From NCBI RefSeq assembly GCF_040412425.1, contig NC_089755.1:53930298-53994297 (forward strand): a stretch of 64,000 nt of DNA, written 5' to 3'. Of the stretch, positions 49,236 through 61,452 are shown piece after piece. The notes under the pieces were generated by a model that was not told the origin of the DNA, searched no databases, and worked only from the letters and a program-made list of their open reading frames with translations. How positions within the stretch are numbered: position 1 is the stretch's first letter; each line of letters opens with the position of its first letter. This DNA is from Macrobrachium rosenbergii (Eukaryota > Arthropoda > Malacostraca > Decapoda > Palaemonidae). The translations under genes were made by a program, and so were the position numbers.

Positions 49236-49301
<66 letters not shown>
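49020..49301 (-). mobile_element. Foldback F5 with hammerhead-like stem-loop, flanked by (TA)n
   Basis: Arms 49090-49124 and 49193-49227 are complementary at 33 of 35 positions. (TA)n lies at 49020-49047 and 49238-49301. On minus, the centre contains TTGACAATGAGGACT-GTT-AGTCC-TGGAAAGCTTG. A stem of five pairs is followed by GAAA, in the same order as in F3 and F4. Confidence 0.7.
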
Positions 49302-49305
<4 letters not shown>

Positions 49306-49730
49306 TTTTTTTTTTTTTTTTTTTTTTTGCCCCAATTTGTGGAGTTCTTTTAAAAGCAAAGATGCTTTGAATGATTGCTTTCTTCGGTACCCCCGAACTA
49401 AATTGGAAGAAATGGGTATTCATCAGTACCTACTTATTTTTCATTCATCATTTCCCTGGGCTCTCTCTCTCTCTCTCTCTAGGCCACGGCTTAAAGAAAA
49501 TCAAATGGTATTTGTTTGTTTTCTCGTTTTCTTCAGCCCTGGGCATCAGTGGGTATTAAAGTGCCCTGTCTGTCTTGGCTTAAGGAAAATCTCGGGTACT
49601 GCGTTTTTGGTTTCTCGTGGTGTTATCATAAGATTCTCTGTATAATAGATTTGACGGTAGACTTACCCGAGAGTATGTAATGGACTAACTTGGGGTTTTA
49701 ATGCTTCAGTGTGTTTGTAGAAGAAAATTT
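49302..49730. other. T run and unique sequence
   Basis: A T run of about 20 bases (49308-49328), a short (CT)n at 49462-49479, and otherwise nothing recognised. Confidence 0.4.
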
Positions 49731-49732
49731 TG

Positions 49733-49736
<4 letters not shown>

Positions 49737-49794
<58 letters not shown>

Positions 49795-49826
49795 ATATAT
49801 ATATAGTATATATATATATATATATA

Positions 49827-49871
<45 letters not shown>

Positions 49872-49931
49872 GTATTAAGAAATACGTGGCGTATCATTTT
49901 AACATGGCAACATATCGAAAAAATTTCCAAT

Positions 49932-50011
<80 letters not shown>

Positions 50012-50023
50012 GTTTAACAGAGA

Positions 50024-50084
<61 letters not shown>
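49737..50084. repeat. (TA)n, (GT)n, (TA)n, (GA)n arrays
   Basis: TA at 49737-49828, GT at 49829-49870, TA at 49936-50007, GA at 50027-50084, separated by short unique spacers. Another GA array of about 39 bp is at 50186-50224. Confidence 0.97.
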
Positions 50085-50086
<2 letters not shown>

Positions 50087-50182
50087 AGTTGTCGTTGCAA
50101 GTGTAGTATTTTAATACCCGTAGCAGACTAACAGAGCGACCTGCAAAATCCATAAAAGCAAAGTAGCAGCAGTAGTACCAAT

Positions 50183-50231
<49 letters not shown>

Positions 50232-50574
50232 CACGAACAGACCGACCTGCAAACCCTACAAAAGCAACCCGTTCTACTGTTCCTTCTTGACGACACTCCC
50301 CCCACCCCCTGGCATTGGTCTCCATTCTGGGTCACTTGTGCGACCAGCTGTAAATAAACGTTAGCAAGCAAGTACCTGGTAGCAGACACTGGTCTTTGGC
50401 ACTGGTCCGACCAGTTGGAAAAAAACAACCTGGGTAATCCTCGGGGACTTCTCCCAAATCCCCACTTTTGCGCGATTTGACTACGTCGCCCCGCCTCGTA
50501 ATTTTCAGTGGCTGTTGGGCGTCGCGCCTAAATTGGTTCAGCCTCTGATCAAGTGACCCATTTTATTGAATTTT

Positions 50575-50835
50575 CAAGAACGTTACACTTTTCAGTGTTT
50601 CAAGTAAGTTACACTCGTCAGTTACACTTTTCAGTGATGTTTTAAGTATGATACACTTGTCAGTTACACTTTTCAGTGACGTTTCAAGTAAGTTACACTC
50701 GTCAGTTACACTTTTCAGCGGAGTTGTTTCAAGTAATTTACACTTGTCAGTTACACTTTTCAACGGAGTTGTTTCAAGTAATTTACACTTGTCAGTGCTG
50801 TTTCAAGTGTGTTACACTTTCCAATTACACCTTTC
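50575..50835. repeat. Minisatellite, unit about 41-46 bp, about 6 copies
   Basis: Variants of GTTACACTTTTCAGTGATGT and TTCAAGTAAGTTACACTCGTCA recur. Two inner copies carry GGAGTTGTTTCAAGTAATTT. Confidence 0.88.
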
Positions 50836-51150
50836 AGTAAAAATTTAGCCGTATCTTTAAAATGGGGTGTATAGTCGTGACCCATTTTTGCTCTAGAGAA
50901 GGTCCTTATATGGATATTTCAGTCTTAAATATATATCGTTCTCTTCGTATGGATAACATATACAGACGAAAAATAATACAAGCACACGCACACACACACA
51001 CACACACAAAAACACACACACATGCGTCCTTGGCACTACAGAAGGTAGTAACTGTGCTAAGAGGGTATGATCGCCTGCAGTGTCGTTGAAGAGGCTTAGA
51101 AATCTCCCAAGGGCGTCGTGTAACACGAGTCTACCCCCTTGCCCCTTCCC

Positions 51151-51156
<6 letters not shown>

Positions 51157-51202
<46 letters not shown>
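51157..51202. repeat. (CT)n microsatellite
   Basis: About 46 bp of CT. A short (CA)n lies nearby at 50981-51007. Confidence 0.97.
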
Positions 51203-51206
<4 letters not shown>

Positions 51207-51295
51207 GAACTCCTTTCTATAACTGAATATTTGTATTGGAAGGGTATGTGGGACGTTTGACTCACTGTTGTGTCTGTTTTGTGTGTAACTTTCTC

Positions 51296-51298
<3 letters not shown>

Positions 51299-51338
<40 letters not shown>

Positions 51339-51440
51339 TGACTAGAAATTCAGTCTTCCAAAGAATATTGTGGTGTTCGTTTGAAAGAAGTTGCAGAAGA
51401 TAATACTCAATACAGAAAGATAAGTAACCAAAAAAGAAGT
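51299..51440 (-). mobile_element. LINE C 3' end, copy 4, short
   Basis: TTA array of about 37 bp, then TCAGTGACTAGAAATTCAG, CTTCCAAAGAATATTGTGG and GAAAGAAGTTGCAGAAGATA. Sense is minus. Confidence 0.75.
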
Positions 51441-51594
51441 TATATAAAGTCCTTCCTGGTACACGGCTAAATGTTAAACCAGTTTAATCCCAACGTTACA
51501 GGTAATTGTCGCAGTCTTGCAAATAATTGGAAAGGTTTAACTCAGTTTATTGGACAGTTCTGCGGTAGTAAAAAAAAATATGTAACTTTTTTTT

Positions 51595-52003
51595 AGTTTT
51601 CCGTAAAAGAAAACTAGTGTGCCGGCTTTGTCTGTCCGTCCGTACTCTTTCTGTCCGCACTTTTTCTGTCCGCCCTCAGATCTTAAAAACTACTGAGGCT
51701 AGAGGGCTGCAAATTGGTATGTTGATCATCCACCTTCCAATCATCAAACATACCAGATTGCAGCCCTCTAGCCTCAGTAGTTTTTATGTTATTTAAGGTT
51801 AAATTTAGGTATAATCGTGCTTCTGGCTACGATATAGGACAGGCCACCACCGTACCGTAGTTAAAGTTTTTTTGGAACCGAGGCTCACACAGCATTATAC
51901 CGAGACCACCGAAAGATAGATCTATTTTCGGTGGCCTTGATTATGCGCTGTAGCGGCTGTACAGAAAACTCGATTGCGCCGAAGAAACTTCAGCGCATTT
52001 TTA
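51595..52003 (+). mobile_element. Element B, copy 5 (full length)
   Basis: AGTTTTCCGTAAAAGAAAACT, a perfect long stem around AAAACTACTGAGGCTAGAGG, CACCGAAAGATAGATC...TTTTCGGTGG, and GCGCCGAAGAAACTTCAGCGC followed by ATTTTTATTTG. Confidence 0.85.
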
Positions 52004-52129
52004 TTTGTGTTTGTTTGACCGTTTATTTTACAAGGTATACTTTCTCTCTGATGGGACACTTTTCCTCCTCTTAGAAATTTGACATTACCTGAGGCAATTC
52101 TCCTTGTACTTTTAAAGGTTTCTTTACAT

Positions 52130-52307
52130 TTTTATCTCTCTGTTTATTAATTCGTTAGTCTATCTTTGTTTTCCAATAACTGATCTCTTCTTTCTATATT
52201 TCATTTCTTCTGTAATTTCTTCCAAATGGTCACCATAATATTCTTTGGAAGCTTGAATTTCAGGTCAGTGACCCTGTAGGCTTGTTAGATATGAGTAGTG
52301 TTCGTCT

Positions 52308-52378
<71 letters not shown>
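52130..52378 (+). mobile_element. LINE C 3' end, copy 5, plus-strand sense
   Basis: AATAACTGATCTCTTCTTTC, CACCATAATATTCTTTGGAA, GCTTGAATTTCAGGTCAGTG, TCCTGAATAATAAT and about 66 bp of (AAT)n. Confidence 0.78.
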
Positions 52379-52493
52379 TTTTGCCATGCATCTCTCAGCC
52401 ATACAAGTCACAATCATTTAGACGCTTGTATACAAGTCAAGTATGTATGTATACTGTTTTAGATTCATACACATGTGTAAAGACACCCAAATA

Positions 52494-52496
<3 letters not shown>

Positions 52497-52568
<72 letters not shown>

Positions 52569-52634
52569 CGAATATCTTAAAACTGTACTGTTACGGAGAA
52601 TAAATCAACATTTGTTCAATGTACGATGTTCACC

Positions 52635-52700
<66 letters not shown>

Positions 52701-52745
52701 CGAATATTTTAAAACTGTACTGTTACGGAGAATAAATAAACATTT
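52497..52745. repeat. (GA)n higher-order repeat, 2 copies
   Basis: Two GA arrays (52497-52565, 52639-52698) are each followed by ACTCGAATATCTTAAAACTG, TACTGTTACGGAGAATAAAT and CAACATTTGTTCA. The spacer is duplicated with the array. Confidence 0.92.
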
Positions 52746-53120
52746 GTTCAGTATACAAATTACGCTTCAATATAAAATAGATCACCATGCTTTTACAGCA
52801 AGAAGCTTAGTCTTAGGCCTATCTCCGTTATCCACCAGTGGCCTCAGCCAAATAATTAAGACAGGACAATTAGGGAAAACCAGGTTGCTGATAACTTCCT
52901 TTCATTAGGTGGGCATTGTCGTCTGCCACTCAAGATTCAGTAATTAACGGCAATAAGCGTGATGAGGAGATAGTTAAAAATGAGGAAATAGAAATGAAAT
53001 AGCGGCAGTGATCTAGAATGATTGCCGAACGATTATTCCCTCCAGGGTTTGGATACGTGACACCCGTGGAGCTTAGGTTGAATTGCGGCGCTGTTGCAAT
53101 CGCGACACAAATAGCACCTC
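52746..53120. other. No recognisable feature
   Basis: Unique sequence between two microsatellite clusters. Confidence 0.4.
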
Positions 53121-53126
53121 TTACTC

Positions 53127-53127
<1 letters not shown>

Positions 53128-53197
<70 letters not shown>

Positions 53198-53253
53198 GTC
53201 AGTGCCTCTTGCAAGAGACAGTAACAGACATTTTTTTCTCTTGACAGTCTCAG

Positions 53254-53301
<48 letters not shown>

Positions 53302-53362
53302 GTGGTCAGTGCCTCTTGCAAGAGACAAAGAGACATTAACAGGTTTTTCACTGTTGTAGCTG

Positions 53363-53409
<47 letters not shown>

Positions 53410-53410
53410 G
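53128..53410. repeat. (CT)n higher-order repeat, 3 copies
   Basis: CT arrays at 53130-53194, 53256-53293 and 53367-53406 are linked by TGTGGTCAGTGCCTCTTGCA-AGAGACA and a version of CATTTTTTTCTCTTGACAGT. Confidence 0.92.
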
Positions 53411-53800
53411 TGTTAATGTTTTGGCTCCATGCTTAGCGGGTGACAGTGCAAGTCCCAATACAGTCAGTCCATTTATGGTCTCAAACTTGTACAGTTCAGT
53501 TTTAATTTCCAGCGACCATCAAATCAGGAAGCCCTTTCTTGTACCCAGAGTCAGGTGTTGAATGGAACGGGACATGTGCTAAGGAAAGCACGTGGCAGGA
53601 AGAGTTTGGCAGGAATGTTGGTCAAGGGGAAGGGAATTTGGTGTTCCAAGGGGGGGGTGTTAAAGGAAGGAGCCTGAGGATGGTGGAGGGGGGCGAAGTG
53701 ATTCTCTGGTTCCAAGCTTCCGGTCGATGCGAGATGGACCGCAAGTGACAAGAGCATTAATTGAAAGGCTTCTTGCTTCCGTGAGGGGAGGAACAGTAAC
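53411..53800. other. No recognisable feature
   Basis: G-rich unique sequence (runs of 7-8 G near 53652 and 53690); overlapping frames on both strands without motifs. Confidence 0.4.
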
Positions 53801-53802
53801 TG

Positions 53803-53805
<3 letters not shown>

Positions 53806-53891
<86 letters not shown>
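53806..53891. repeat. (TA)n microsatellite
   Basis: About 86 bp of pure TA. Confidence 0.98.
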
Positions 53892-53897
<6 letters not shown>

Positions 53898-54042
53898 AAA
53901 ATATATATATATTAGTTAAAACTTATATATTGATGGAAAGAATGTATTAGAAATTATACATTAATAAACATCAAACAATCAAGAACCAACTGAAATATAC
54001 GATCGTTTGTCAATTAGACATGCAGTTGAATGACACAGAATT

Positions 54043-54360
54043 TCCCATAGGTGGGTAGTTCCGTCAGTGCTCCTCGAGTGATGCACTGTAAGCATTACTT
54101 AAGGTTCTTTGCAGCGTCCCTTCGGCCCCTAGCTGCAACCCCTTTCATCCTTTTACTGTACCTCCGTTCATATTTTCTTTCTTCCATGTTACTTCCCACT
54201 CTCTCCTAACAATTGATTCATAGTGCAACTGCGAGGTTTTCCTCCTGGTACACCTTTCAAATCTTCCTTTTACTTTCAATTTCCCTTTTCAGCGTTCAAT
54301 GACCTCATAGGTTCCAGCGCTTATCCTTTGGCCTAAATTCTATATTCCAGTTCCAATTCC
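54043..54360 (+). mobile_element. SINE A, copy 12 (full length)
   Basis: From CCCATAGGTGGGTAGTTCCG through the whole body to GCCTAAATTCTATATTCCAG. The 5' hairpin has mismatches (GTGCTCC...GATGCAC). The flanks ATGACACAGA and ATGACGTAGA (8 of 10) may be a target duplication. Confidence 0.87.
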
Positions 54361-54364
54361 AATG

Positions 54365-54890
54365 ACGTAGAGTCATTCATAATAGAATCTCCTTTTTATG
54401 TGAAGGAATTCATATTTCCGAAACAGGACACTTTTGCCTTATCGAGAAAAACCTCGTTTTAAAACTACATAGCATCAAGAGATTTTGATTTCATCTTTCA
54501 AATTGATTGAAGTTCGCTCAGGTCATAAACATTTCACCTTCAACTTTATCTTTCTCATCAAAATGAAAATTTGAATTATTCTCAAAAGGTTCAGTAATCA
54601 TTTGCGCAGTCAGCAAGAGGGTCTACAAGAACTTGTATCTGGTATGTCCGGACGACATTGCTAAAGAAGTACCACTACTTTACTAAGCAAGCAAGGCGCT
54701 TAAATAGCTTTGTTAGTCTCTTGTTTGTTTGTTAGTTTGCTATGTGGGCGTGGGAAGGTCCAAATCTCCCTCTTCCCCCCAAAGAATCTTCTCACCTGTC
54801 ATATCTCTGTCAGACGTGGACCTGTCACCCAAATCTCCACGAATGGACTTTGTTATTTTTTTTACGTTTGCAAGTCTGATAGTAATTATA
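54365..54890. other. No recognisable feature
   Basis: Unique sequence; nothing recognised. Confidence 0.4.
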
Positions 54891-54891
54891 A

Positions 54892-54893
<2 letters not shown>

Positions 54894-54930
<37 letters not shown>

Positions 54931-54971
54931 TGTCGAAGTCAGAATACATGCAATAACAAGAAGAATAAGTA

Positions 54972-55005
<34 letters not shown>

Positions 55006-55042
55006 CGAAGTCAGAATACTTGCAATAAGAAGAATAAGTAAA

Positions 55043-55091
<49 letters not shown>

Positions 55092-55203
55092 TGTCAACAA
55101 TACATGCAATAACAAGTGAAATAAGAGTAGAGAGAGCAGAGAGAAGGACCCTTCTCTGAAATAAGAGTAACCTAGCACTTTCGAAGGACCGTTCTCTGCC
55201 CCT

Positions 55204-55235
<32 letters not shown>

Positions 55236-55626
55236 AACCCGGGGAAGAAAAGTGGGATTAGAATAACCTAGCACTCACGGAGGACCATAATTCCCTTCTG
55301 CCGTCGAGAATGGAAACAGAACCCCCGCGAAAGAAGAAGAGTGTAGTCTGACAATGAGGAAAAAAAAGGGGGGGGGTTTGAATGGTTCGAACGAGTGGTT
55401 CGAAGCAGCTTTGGTGTTGACTGAGACACCGAACAAACAACTCTGAGTAACTCCTCCTACTCCTTCTCCTACTCCTCTTCTGAGTAACTCCTTCGACGAC
55501 TGGATGGGTGTCTTTGGCCTTCTCCTCCTCCTCCTCCTCCTCCTCCTCCTCCTCCTCCTCCTCCTCCTCCTTCTTCCTCGAGCCTTCCTCCCGTCGTGGG
55601 TGGCTGGAAAGGAATATGTGAATCGC

Positions 55627-55685
<59 letters not shown>

Positions 55686-55739
55686 AGTCGAAGGCTCCGT
55701 TTAGAATACTTGCACAAACTAACAAGAAAAACAAATAGA

Positions 55740-55801
<62 letters not shown>

Positions 55802-55831
55802 GAATACTTGTCTAACTAGCAAGAAAAATAA

Positions 55832-55883
<52 letters not shown>

Positions 55884-55930
55884 TCGAAGGCTTCATTTAG
55901 AATACTTGCACTAACTAGCAAGAAAAATAA

Positions 55931-55980
<50 letters not shown>

Positions 55981-56027
55981 GTCGAAGGCTTCATTTAGAA
56001 TATTTCACTAACTAGAAAAAAAATAAA

Positions 56028-56069
<42 letters not shown>

Positions 56070-56116
56070 TTCAGAAGAATATTCATTTAGAATATTTCAC
56101 TAACTAGAAAAAGAGA

Positions 56117-56153
<37 letters not shown>

Positions 56154-56202
56154 AGTCGAAGTCTTCATTTAGAATATTGAACTAACTAGAAAAATAAGTA
56201 GA

Positions 56203-56256
<54 letters not shown>
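54894..56256. repeat. (GA)n higher-order array, about 11 GA blocks
   Basis: GA arrays alternate with one spacer family: GTCGAAGTCAGAATACATGC, AATAACAAGAAGAATAAGTA early on, and GTCGAAGGCTTCATTTAGAA, TACTTGCACTAACTAGCAAG, AAAAATAAATAG later. A non-related segment with a (CTC)n run (55525-55570) interrupts it at 55240-55630. Spacer sequence, not just the GA, was copied repeatedly. Confidence 0.92.
55525..55570. repeat. (CTC)n trinucleotide array
   Basis: About 46 bp of CTC; the poly-Leu, poly-Arg and poly-Glu frames across it are artefacts. Confidence 0.97.
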
Positions 56257-56261
<5 letters not shown>

Positions 56262-56394
56262 GGTGGTGGGGCGTAGGTGTATTCTGACTTCCAGGAACTG
56301 GAACTTGGAATCATCTTCATTTATTTATCTATTTATTTATTTATTTGTTACTATTCGACTCTTCTTCGATGTCTCGACTTTTGAGCCTTCAAGT

Positions 56395-56635
56395 TTAAAG
56401 TCTGTCAGTCAGTCTAGATTAATGAAGGCTGTCAGTCAGTCTAGATTAATGAAGGCTGTCAGTCAGTCTAGATTAATGAAGGCTGTCAGTCAGTCTAGAT
56501 TAATGAAGTCTGTCAGTCAGTATAGAATTAATGCAGTTTGCTAGTCAGTCTAGATTAATGAAGTCTGATAGTCAGTCTAGATTAGTGAAGTCTGCCAGTC
56601 AGTCTAGATTAATGAAGTCTCTCGGTCAGCCTAGA
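56395..56635. repeat. 27-bp tandem repeat, about 9 copies
   Basis: GAAGGCTGTCAGTCAGTCTA-GATTAAT recurs, with GAAGTCTG in later copies. A 27-bp unit keeps one frame open (MKAVSQSRL repeats), which I read as incidental. Confidence 0.93.
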
Positions 56636-56810
56636 TTTAGCAGGCCGTATGCCAGGGCCGGCTCTAGCTCGTGGGCATCCCCTGAGAAAAATCTGAAGGC
56701 ATTGCATATTTATTTGTGAATAAGGAAAAACCTGGAGGATATAACTGTTTTGCTTATAGTCTTTAGAAAGCTAAAGGCAAAACCTATATACAGTATACAT
56801 ACTGTATATA

Positions 56811-57253
56811 TATATATATATATATATATATCTATGTATCTTTGCTTGTCGCTTTCGTTAGTTAGACCCTATGCTTCATGACCCTTCAGGCATAGGTCAG
56901 GTAAGAACATTCGTATGTCCCTTCTGCCAGATCTCTCCCTACCACGGCAGTTCTTTGGCTCCTGACAGCGCTAGCTGCCGCTGGTTTGTGACTCTCTCTC
57001 TCTCTCTCTCTCTCTTTGAAGAACTTCTGAGCCTCCGTGCTTTACAGATCTCTCGAAAGTGCGGCTGTTGCGAAGAAGATCAAAGGGGAGGCCGATGCTT
57101 TTGTTGCGCGTTTCCATGCGCATGCGCGCCCCGGCCTTTCACGTCCAAGGATCCTCGATTCGTTATATTATTCTGATGCTTTTATTACGCGCTCGCTCGC
57201 TACTGTCTTTGATGAATAGCCGGTGCTGTTTGGCCTTTCGGGAACGGTTTTGC

Positions 57254-57293
<40 letters not shown>

Positions 57294-57330
57294 GCTCTCC
57301 CGGGGAAGTGGGGACGCAATCGTTGTCACT
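56811..57330. other. Short (TA)n, (CT)n and T run in otherwise unique sequence
   Basis: TA at 56811-56831, CT at 56994-57015 and a T run of about 32 at 57258. A GC-richer stretch (57080-57150) has overlapping frames but no motif. Confidence 0.4.
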
Positions 57331-57438
57331 GTTTTTGAAAGAATAGAGGAATTTATTGATCGGTTTGATCAGGAAATAGGTGAGTGAGTTAGTTGCGATG
57401 AGTGTTAAAATTTGTAAAATGTTGCAGTTTTCTTAATG

Positions 57439-57439
57439 A

Positions 57440-57506
<67 letters not shown>

Positions 57507-57564
57507 GAAAGATGAACTCTATTCATATGGAACAAAATGTTCAAACTTGCTATCTTGTAAATGA

Positions 57565-57630
<66 letters not shown>
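57439..57630. repeat. (TTA)n and (AAT)n arrays facing each other; partial LINE C copy
   Basis: TTA at 57439-57505 is followed by AAAGATGAACTCTATTCATATGGAACAA, which matches the start of LINE C tails. An AAT array (57568-57630) then follows in inverted sense. Confidence 0.65.
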
Positions 57631-57631
<1 letters not shown>

Positions 57632-57649
57632 GTTATTCAGAAAAGAAGT

Positions 57650-58560
57650 AAATATGATAATAGGAATTATAATACTGTTTATGCATGTATAATTACTAGA
57701 AGGTTTTTGTAGATTAATATTACTTCTCCTAATAGAAGACTATTTTTGTTTATAGAAAGAAACTAAATACACTGGTGGATGTTTTACGAATTAAAAAAAA
57801 TTTGTCGGCCGAAATGCAGGTTACGAATTTGGAAAACCGCGAGAAAAGTCCGTCGATTTCTTTTGTTGTCGATGCTCGAAAGAATTAAAAACTTCGAAGA
57901 ACATGTTTTAGAATTATTCCTTGATCTTGTAATCTGATTTTTCCGCCGTACGGAGACTAAAGTATAAATTGGTGGATAGTAAAAAGGCATTTTATGAAGC
58001 ATACGTCCGCACATTTTTATATTGAAAAATGCACCAATAAGTAGCTGATTTGAAAATGGCAAATAAAATTTATTTCCCTATACCATCTAGTCATAAATTT
58101 GCCTGAGAGAAGGAAGAGGAAAAAGAATGAAATTAGTCTACTGTAGGTACCATTTGAATCTCTAAAGGTAGGTTAAAAGAAACAAAAACAAAAGTAGACG
58201 TAGAGCCAAGTTTAAACAGGGGAAAAAAGTAGGGAACAATCCTGATAAAGTGAGTCACTTAGATGTGACTCATTCGTCTTACGGTTTATGTCGTTGTTTC
58301 ACATTTAATTAATAAAAAATCACAGAAAACGAGAGTATCATTTTACGATCTTATAACCTCCTTTTGCATTCTAGCAGTTTTTATGTTTGTTCAGTACCGA
58401 TGCAGCTGAAGATCGCATTCCGTTTTCCGAGGCTTCTGAGACGAGCAAGACCAAATATTCGTTTTATTCATTCAGTAAGCCTGAATGATTTAAGTTGTTT
58501 CCTTTGCACTCACATATTACGAGGTAATATCGTGTACAGGTATACGCTGTTGTTTACAAA
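57650..58560. other. No gene recognised
   Basis: Unique AT-rich sequence. The 92-codon minus frame at 57784-58062 has no recognised motif. Confidence 0.45.
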
Positions 58561-58572
58561 AGCAAAGCAGTC

Positions 58573-58573
<1 letters not shown>

Positions 58574-58636
<63 letters not shown>

Positions 58637-58700
58637 GTAGTTGTTCGCAAGGTCACTGTACTTAAATTTCGCTGGGTAAAAGCACTTTTTTGAAAAACCA

Positions 58701-58770
<70 letters not shown>

Positions 58771-58841
58771 TAGTTCGAAAGGTTACTGTACTTAAATTTT
58801 GCAGGATAAATGCATTTTCATGTATTTTATTATAAAAGCAG

Positions 58842-58908
<67 letters not shown>

Positions 58909-58980
58909 GTGGTAGTTTGAAAGGTTACTGTACTTAAATTTCGCAGAATAAATGCATTTTCATGTATTTTATTATAAAAG

Positions 58981-59033
<53 letters not shown>
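58574..59033. repeat. (TTA)n higher-order repeat, 4 arrays
   Basis: TTA arrays at 58574-58636, 58702-58764, 58844-58910 and 58983-59032 are joined by spacers containing AAGGTTACTGTACTTAAATT, TCGCAGAATAAATGCATTTT and CATGTATTTTATTATAAAAG. The second and third spacers are almost identical. Confidence 0.93.
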
Positions 59034-59035
<2 letters not shown>

Positions 59036-59193
59036 CGAGTCGCCTACACGCCTGAACTAACGCTTCCTTACTCATTATTCATTTCTCTGAAAACCTTTTA
59101 TTTATTTTGTTTTTATTCAGTTCCCTTGATCGTCAGTGGGAGTTATTTTGGGCCCGGGGAAGGAACCAGCAACGTTGCCACTTGTTTTAAGGT

Positions 59194-59262
59194 CCTCCTC
59201 CTCCTCCTCCTCCTCCTCCTCCTCCTCCTCCTCCTCCTCCTCCTCCTCCTCCTCCTCCTCCT
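59194..59262. repeat. (CTC)n trinucleotide array
   Basis: About 69 bp of CTC, a perfect polypurine-polypyrimidine tract followed by a T run. Confidence 0.97.
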
Positions 59263-59485
59263 TTTTTTTTAAAAGACGGGATTGTTTTTGTACCGCTGTT
59301 CCTTTGGGCTGTCACGATTGTAGAGGAACGTGACTTCTGTTGGGTACAATTTTTTTTTTTTTTTATTGTTTTGCTCATTATGTTTATTATTCTTGCGCCT
59401 TTCTGATTGTTATGTTTTTGGCGAATTGTTTTGTGTTTAGTCTCCTGGCATTAAGGACAGGAGGTATGTAGGTGAAATAGTTACA

Positions 59486-59727
<242 letters not shown>

Positions 59728-60265
59728 CACATTTTTTTACTAGTTAAAACTACGGAATATTTTATAACTCGGTCAGTTTTTTTTAATTTAAAAGTATACT
59801 CCGTTTTCTTTGTTTCATCAGATTTTGTATCCTATAAATAATCATTTTCTTTTTCTAACAGACCTTATTTTAACTTGGCGCATGCGCGATCTCCACTGGT
59901 AAAAAAAAATGTCCTGAATTCCTGTAGAGTTATGTAGAGTTATTCTTGAAGGGTTACCAATGTCAGGATTCTTGTTAAAGTGATGAGGCTATTTTCTTAT
60001 TTTATATTTGCAAAAGGCCATGTTGACGTTTTTTCCATGTATGTTTTGTAGCAGTGATGTAGCACCATTATAAAGTCCTTTTAGTGATGAATTTGTAACT
60101 TCATATGTGAATTATTTTTTCATTTTGTCGATAACTATTTTGCTCTTGCTTGTTGAATGGCGATCTATAAATTCTTTTTAATGTCGTATGTTGCTTGTCA
60201 TTCAGATGTTCTTCTGATCTTCAGTGAATTAAAGCTGGAACTCAATATAAGTACATCACGAGAGC
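59728..60265. other. No recognisable feature
   Basis: Unique AT-rich sequence. Confidence 0.4.
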
Positions 60266-60269
60266 TATG

Positions 60270-60526
60270 CTGCCCTAAAATGGAAGACTGCAGTATGTGC
60301 AAAAATACAAAACTGAGAAAAGTTTTAGACACTGCAGTTTTCCCTTGGTCTTACTACTAATTTTGCAGATACTGCAAATGGGACCCCCCTAAATATTCGT
60401 GGAAAGTATTGAAGAATCATTCTGAAACTGCTGTAACTTGTGTATAAGTGTTTCACGAGCCCTGTAGGTGGCATATCTCAATTTCGAAAAATTTTGCAAA
60501 TGCTCCAATTTTCCATTTTAGGGCAG
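60270..60526 (+). mobile_element. TIR MITE, copy 1
   Basis: 257 bp with inverted termini CTGCCCTAAAATGGAA on both sides (CATTTTAGGGCAG at the right). The interior contains ACTGCAGTTTTCCCTTGG, AATGGGACCCCCCTAAAT and GTGTATAAGTGTTTCACGAG. A second copy lies in opposite orientation at 61453-61698. No transposase frame. Confidence 0.85.
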
Positions 60527-60529
60527 CAT

Positions 60530-61145
60530 GATTACCAATGAAATTTACAGCTGGTGGGTCTTTGTCACTCTTGCCTAGCAAAACTGACGTCAGCAAATGC
60601 AACCTGACGTCGCTGTCTTAGAGACAAAAATAAACACGGGTTTGTTTTTAATTCGAGAAAATGTCACGCGTCGCCTCTGGGACTTCGTACGACGCAGGTG
60701 GCTCCGTAAAGGCTGGGATCTCATCTTCCCCCAAATCCCCGCGATTCGAAATCCCCAGGGGGGACCTGCCGTCTCTCTGGCTTTGTCTCCCTCACAATAA
60801 CCGGAGGGCTTAGATGCCGCAGCCTGTCTCAAAAGTCCTCCATTTTATTTCCTATATATTGATCATCCTCTTTGGCAGCCTCGTTATGAAGCGGATTGGG
60901 AATCGTGATTTTATGAACGAGTCTCGGTTCGAGGGGAATGAGGTTCCTAAAGAAAAGTGCCGTGTCCCTTCTTTTCGTTGTGGCGTTTAATGATGCTTTA
61001 ATTAGGTAACGGAAGTAAGAATATTTGAAGGAATTAGGTAATACCATTCGTAAATCTTTATATTAATGTAGTATAATCGTGTCTCTTTTGGTATTTAATA
61101 TTGTACTTAGAAATGTAAATCTGTGCGTGCATTGGCGATAAAAGA
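60530..61145. other. Unique sequence between the two MITE copies
   Basis: Contains overlapping frames on both strands near 60590-60830 with no recognised motif. No splice-supported exon found. Confidence 0.4.
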
Positions 61146-61146
61146 G

Positions 61147-61147
<1 letters not shown>

Positions 61148-61209
<62 letters not shown>

Positions 61210-61330
61210 AAGAAACTTATTTATATGGAACAAGTCCACAGGGGCCATTGACCTGAAATTCAAACTTCCAAAGAAAATGGTGTTCATCAGGAAGAAGTAA
61301 CAGGAGGTAATAGGAATTAATATGGAAATG
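61148..61330 (-). mobile_element. LINE C 3' end, copy 6
   Basis: TTA array of about 59 bp, then TCAGAAGAAACTTATTTATATGG, GGGGCCATTGACCTGAAATT and CTTCCAAAGAAAATGGTGTT. Sense is minus. It sits between the two MITE copies. Confidence 0.78.
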
Positions 61331-61452
61331 ATTATCTTTTAAGTGGTAGCAAAATCTTTGTAGATTTTGCAATGATATTTTTGACAAGTTAATTTAATTT
61401 TTCATCGTTTGTTCATTACGTCCTTGCTCTCAGATAAGTGATGGATATTTAT

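Noticed and set aside
55275..55734. Arg-rich, Glu-rich and Gly-rich frames of up to 158 codons
   Set aside because: Read through (CTC)n and (GA)n arrays; composition follows the repeats.
56260..56719. Repeat protein with MKAVSQSRL units
   Set aside because: A 27-bp minisatellite; frame continuity is expected, and the flanks are GA arrays.
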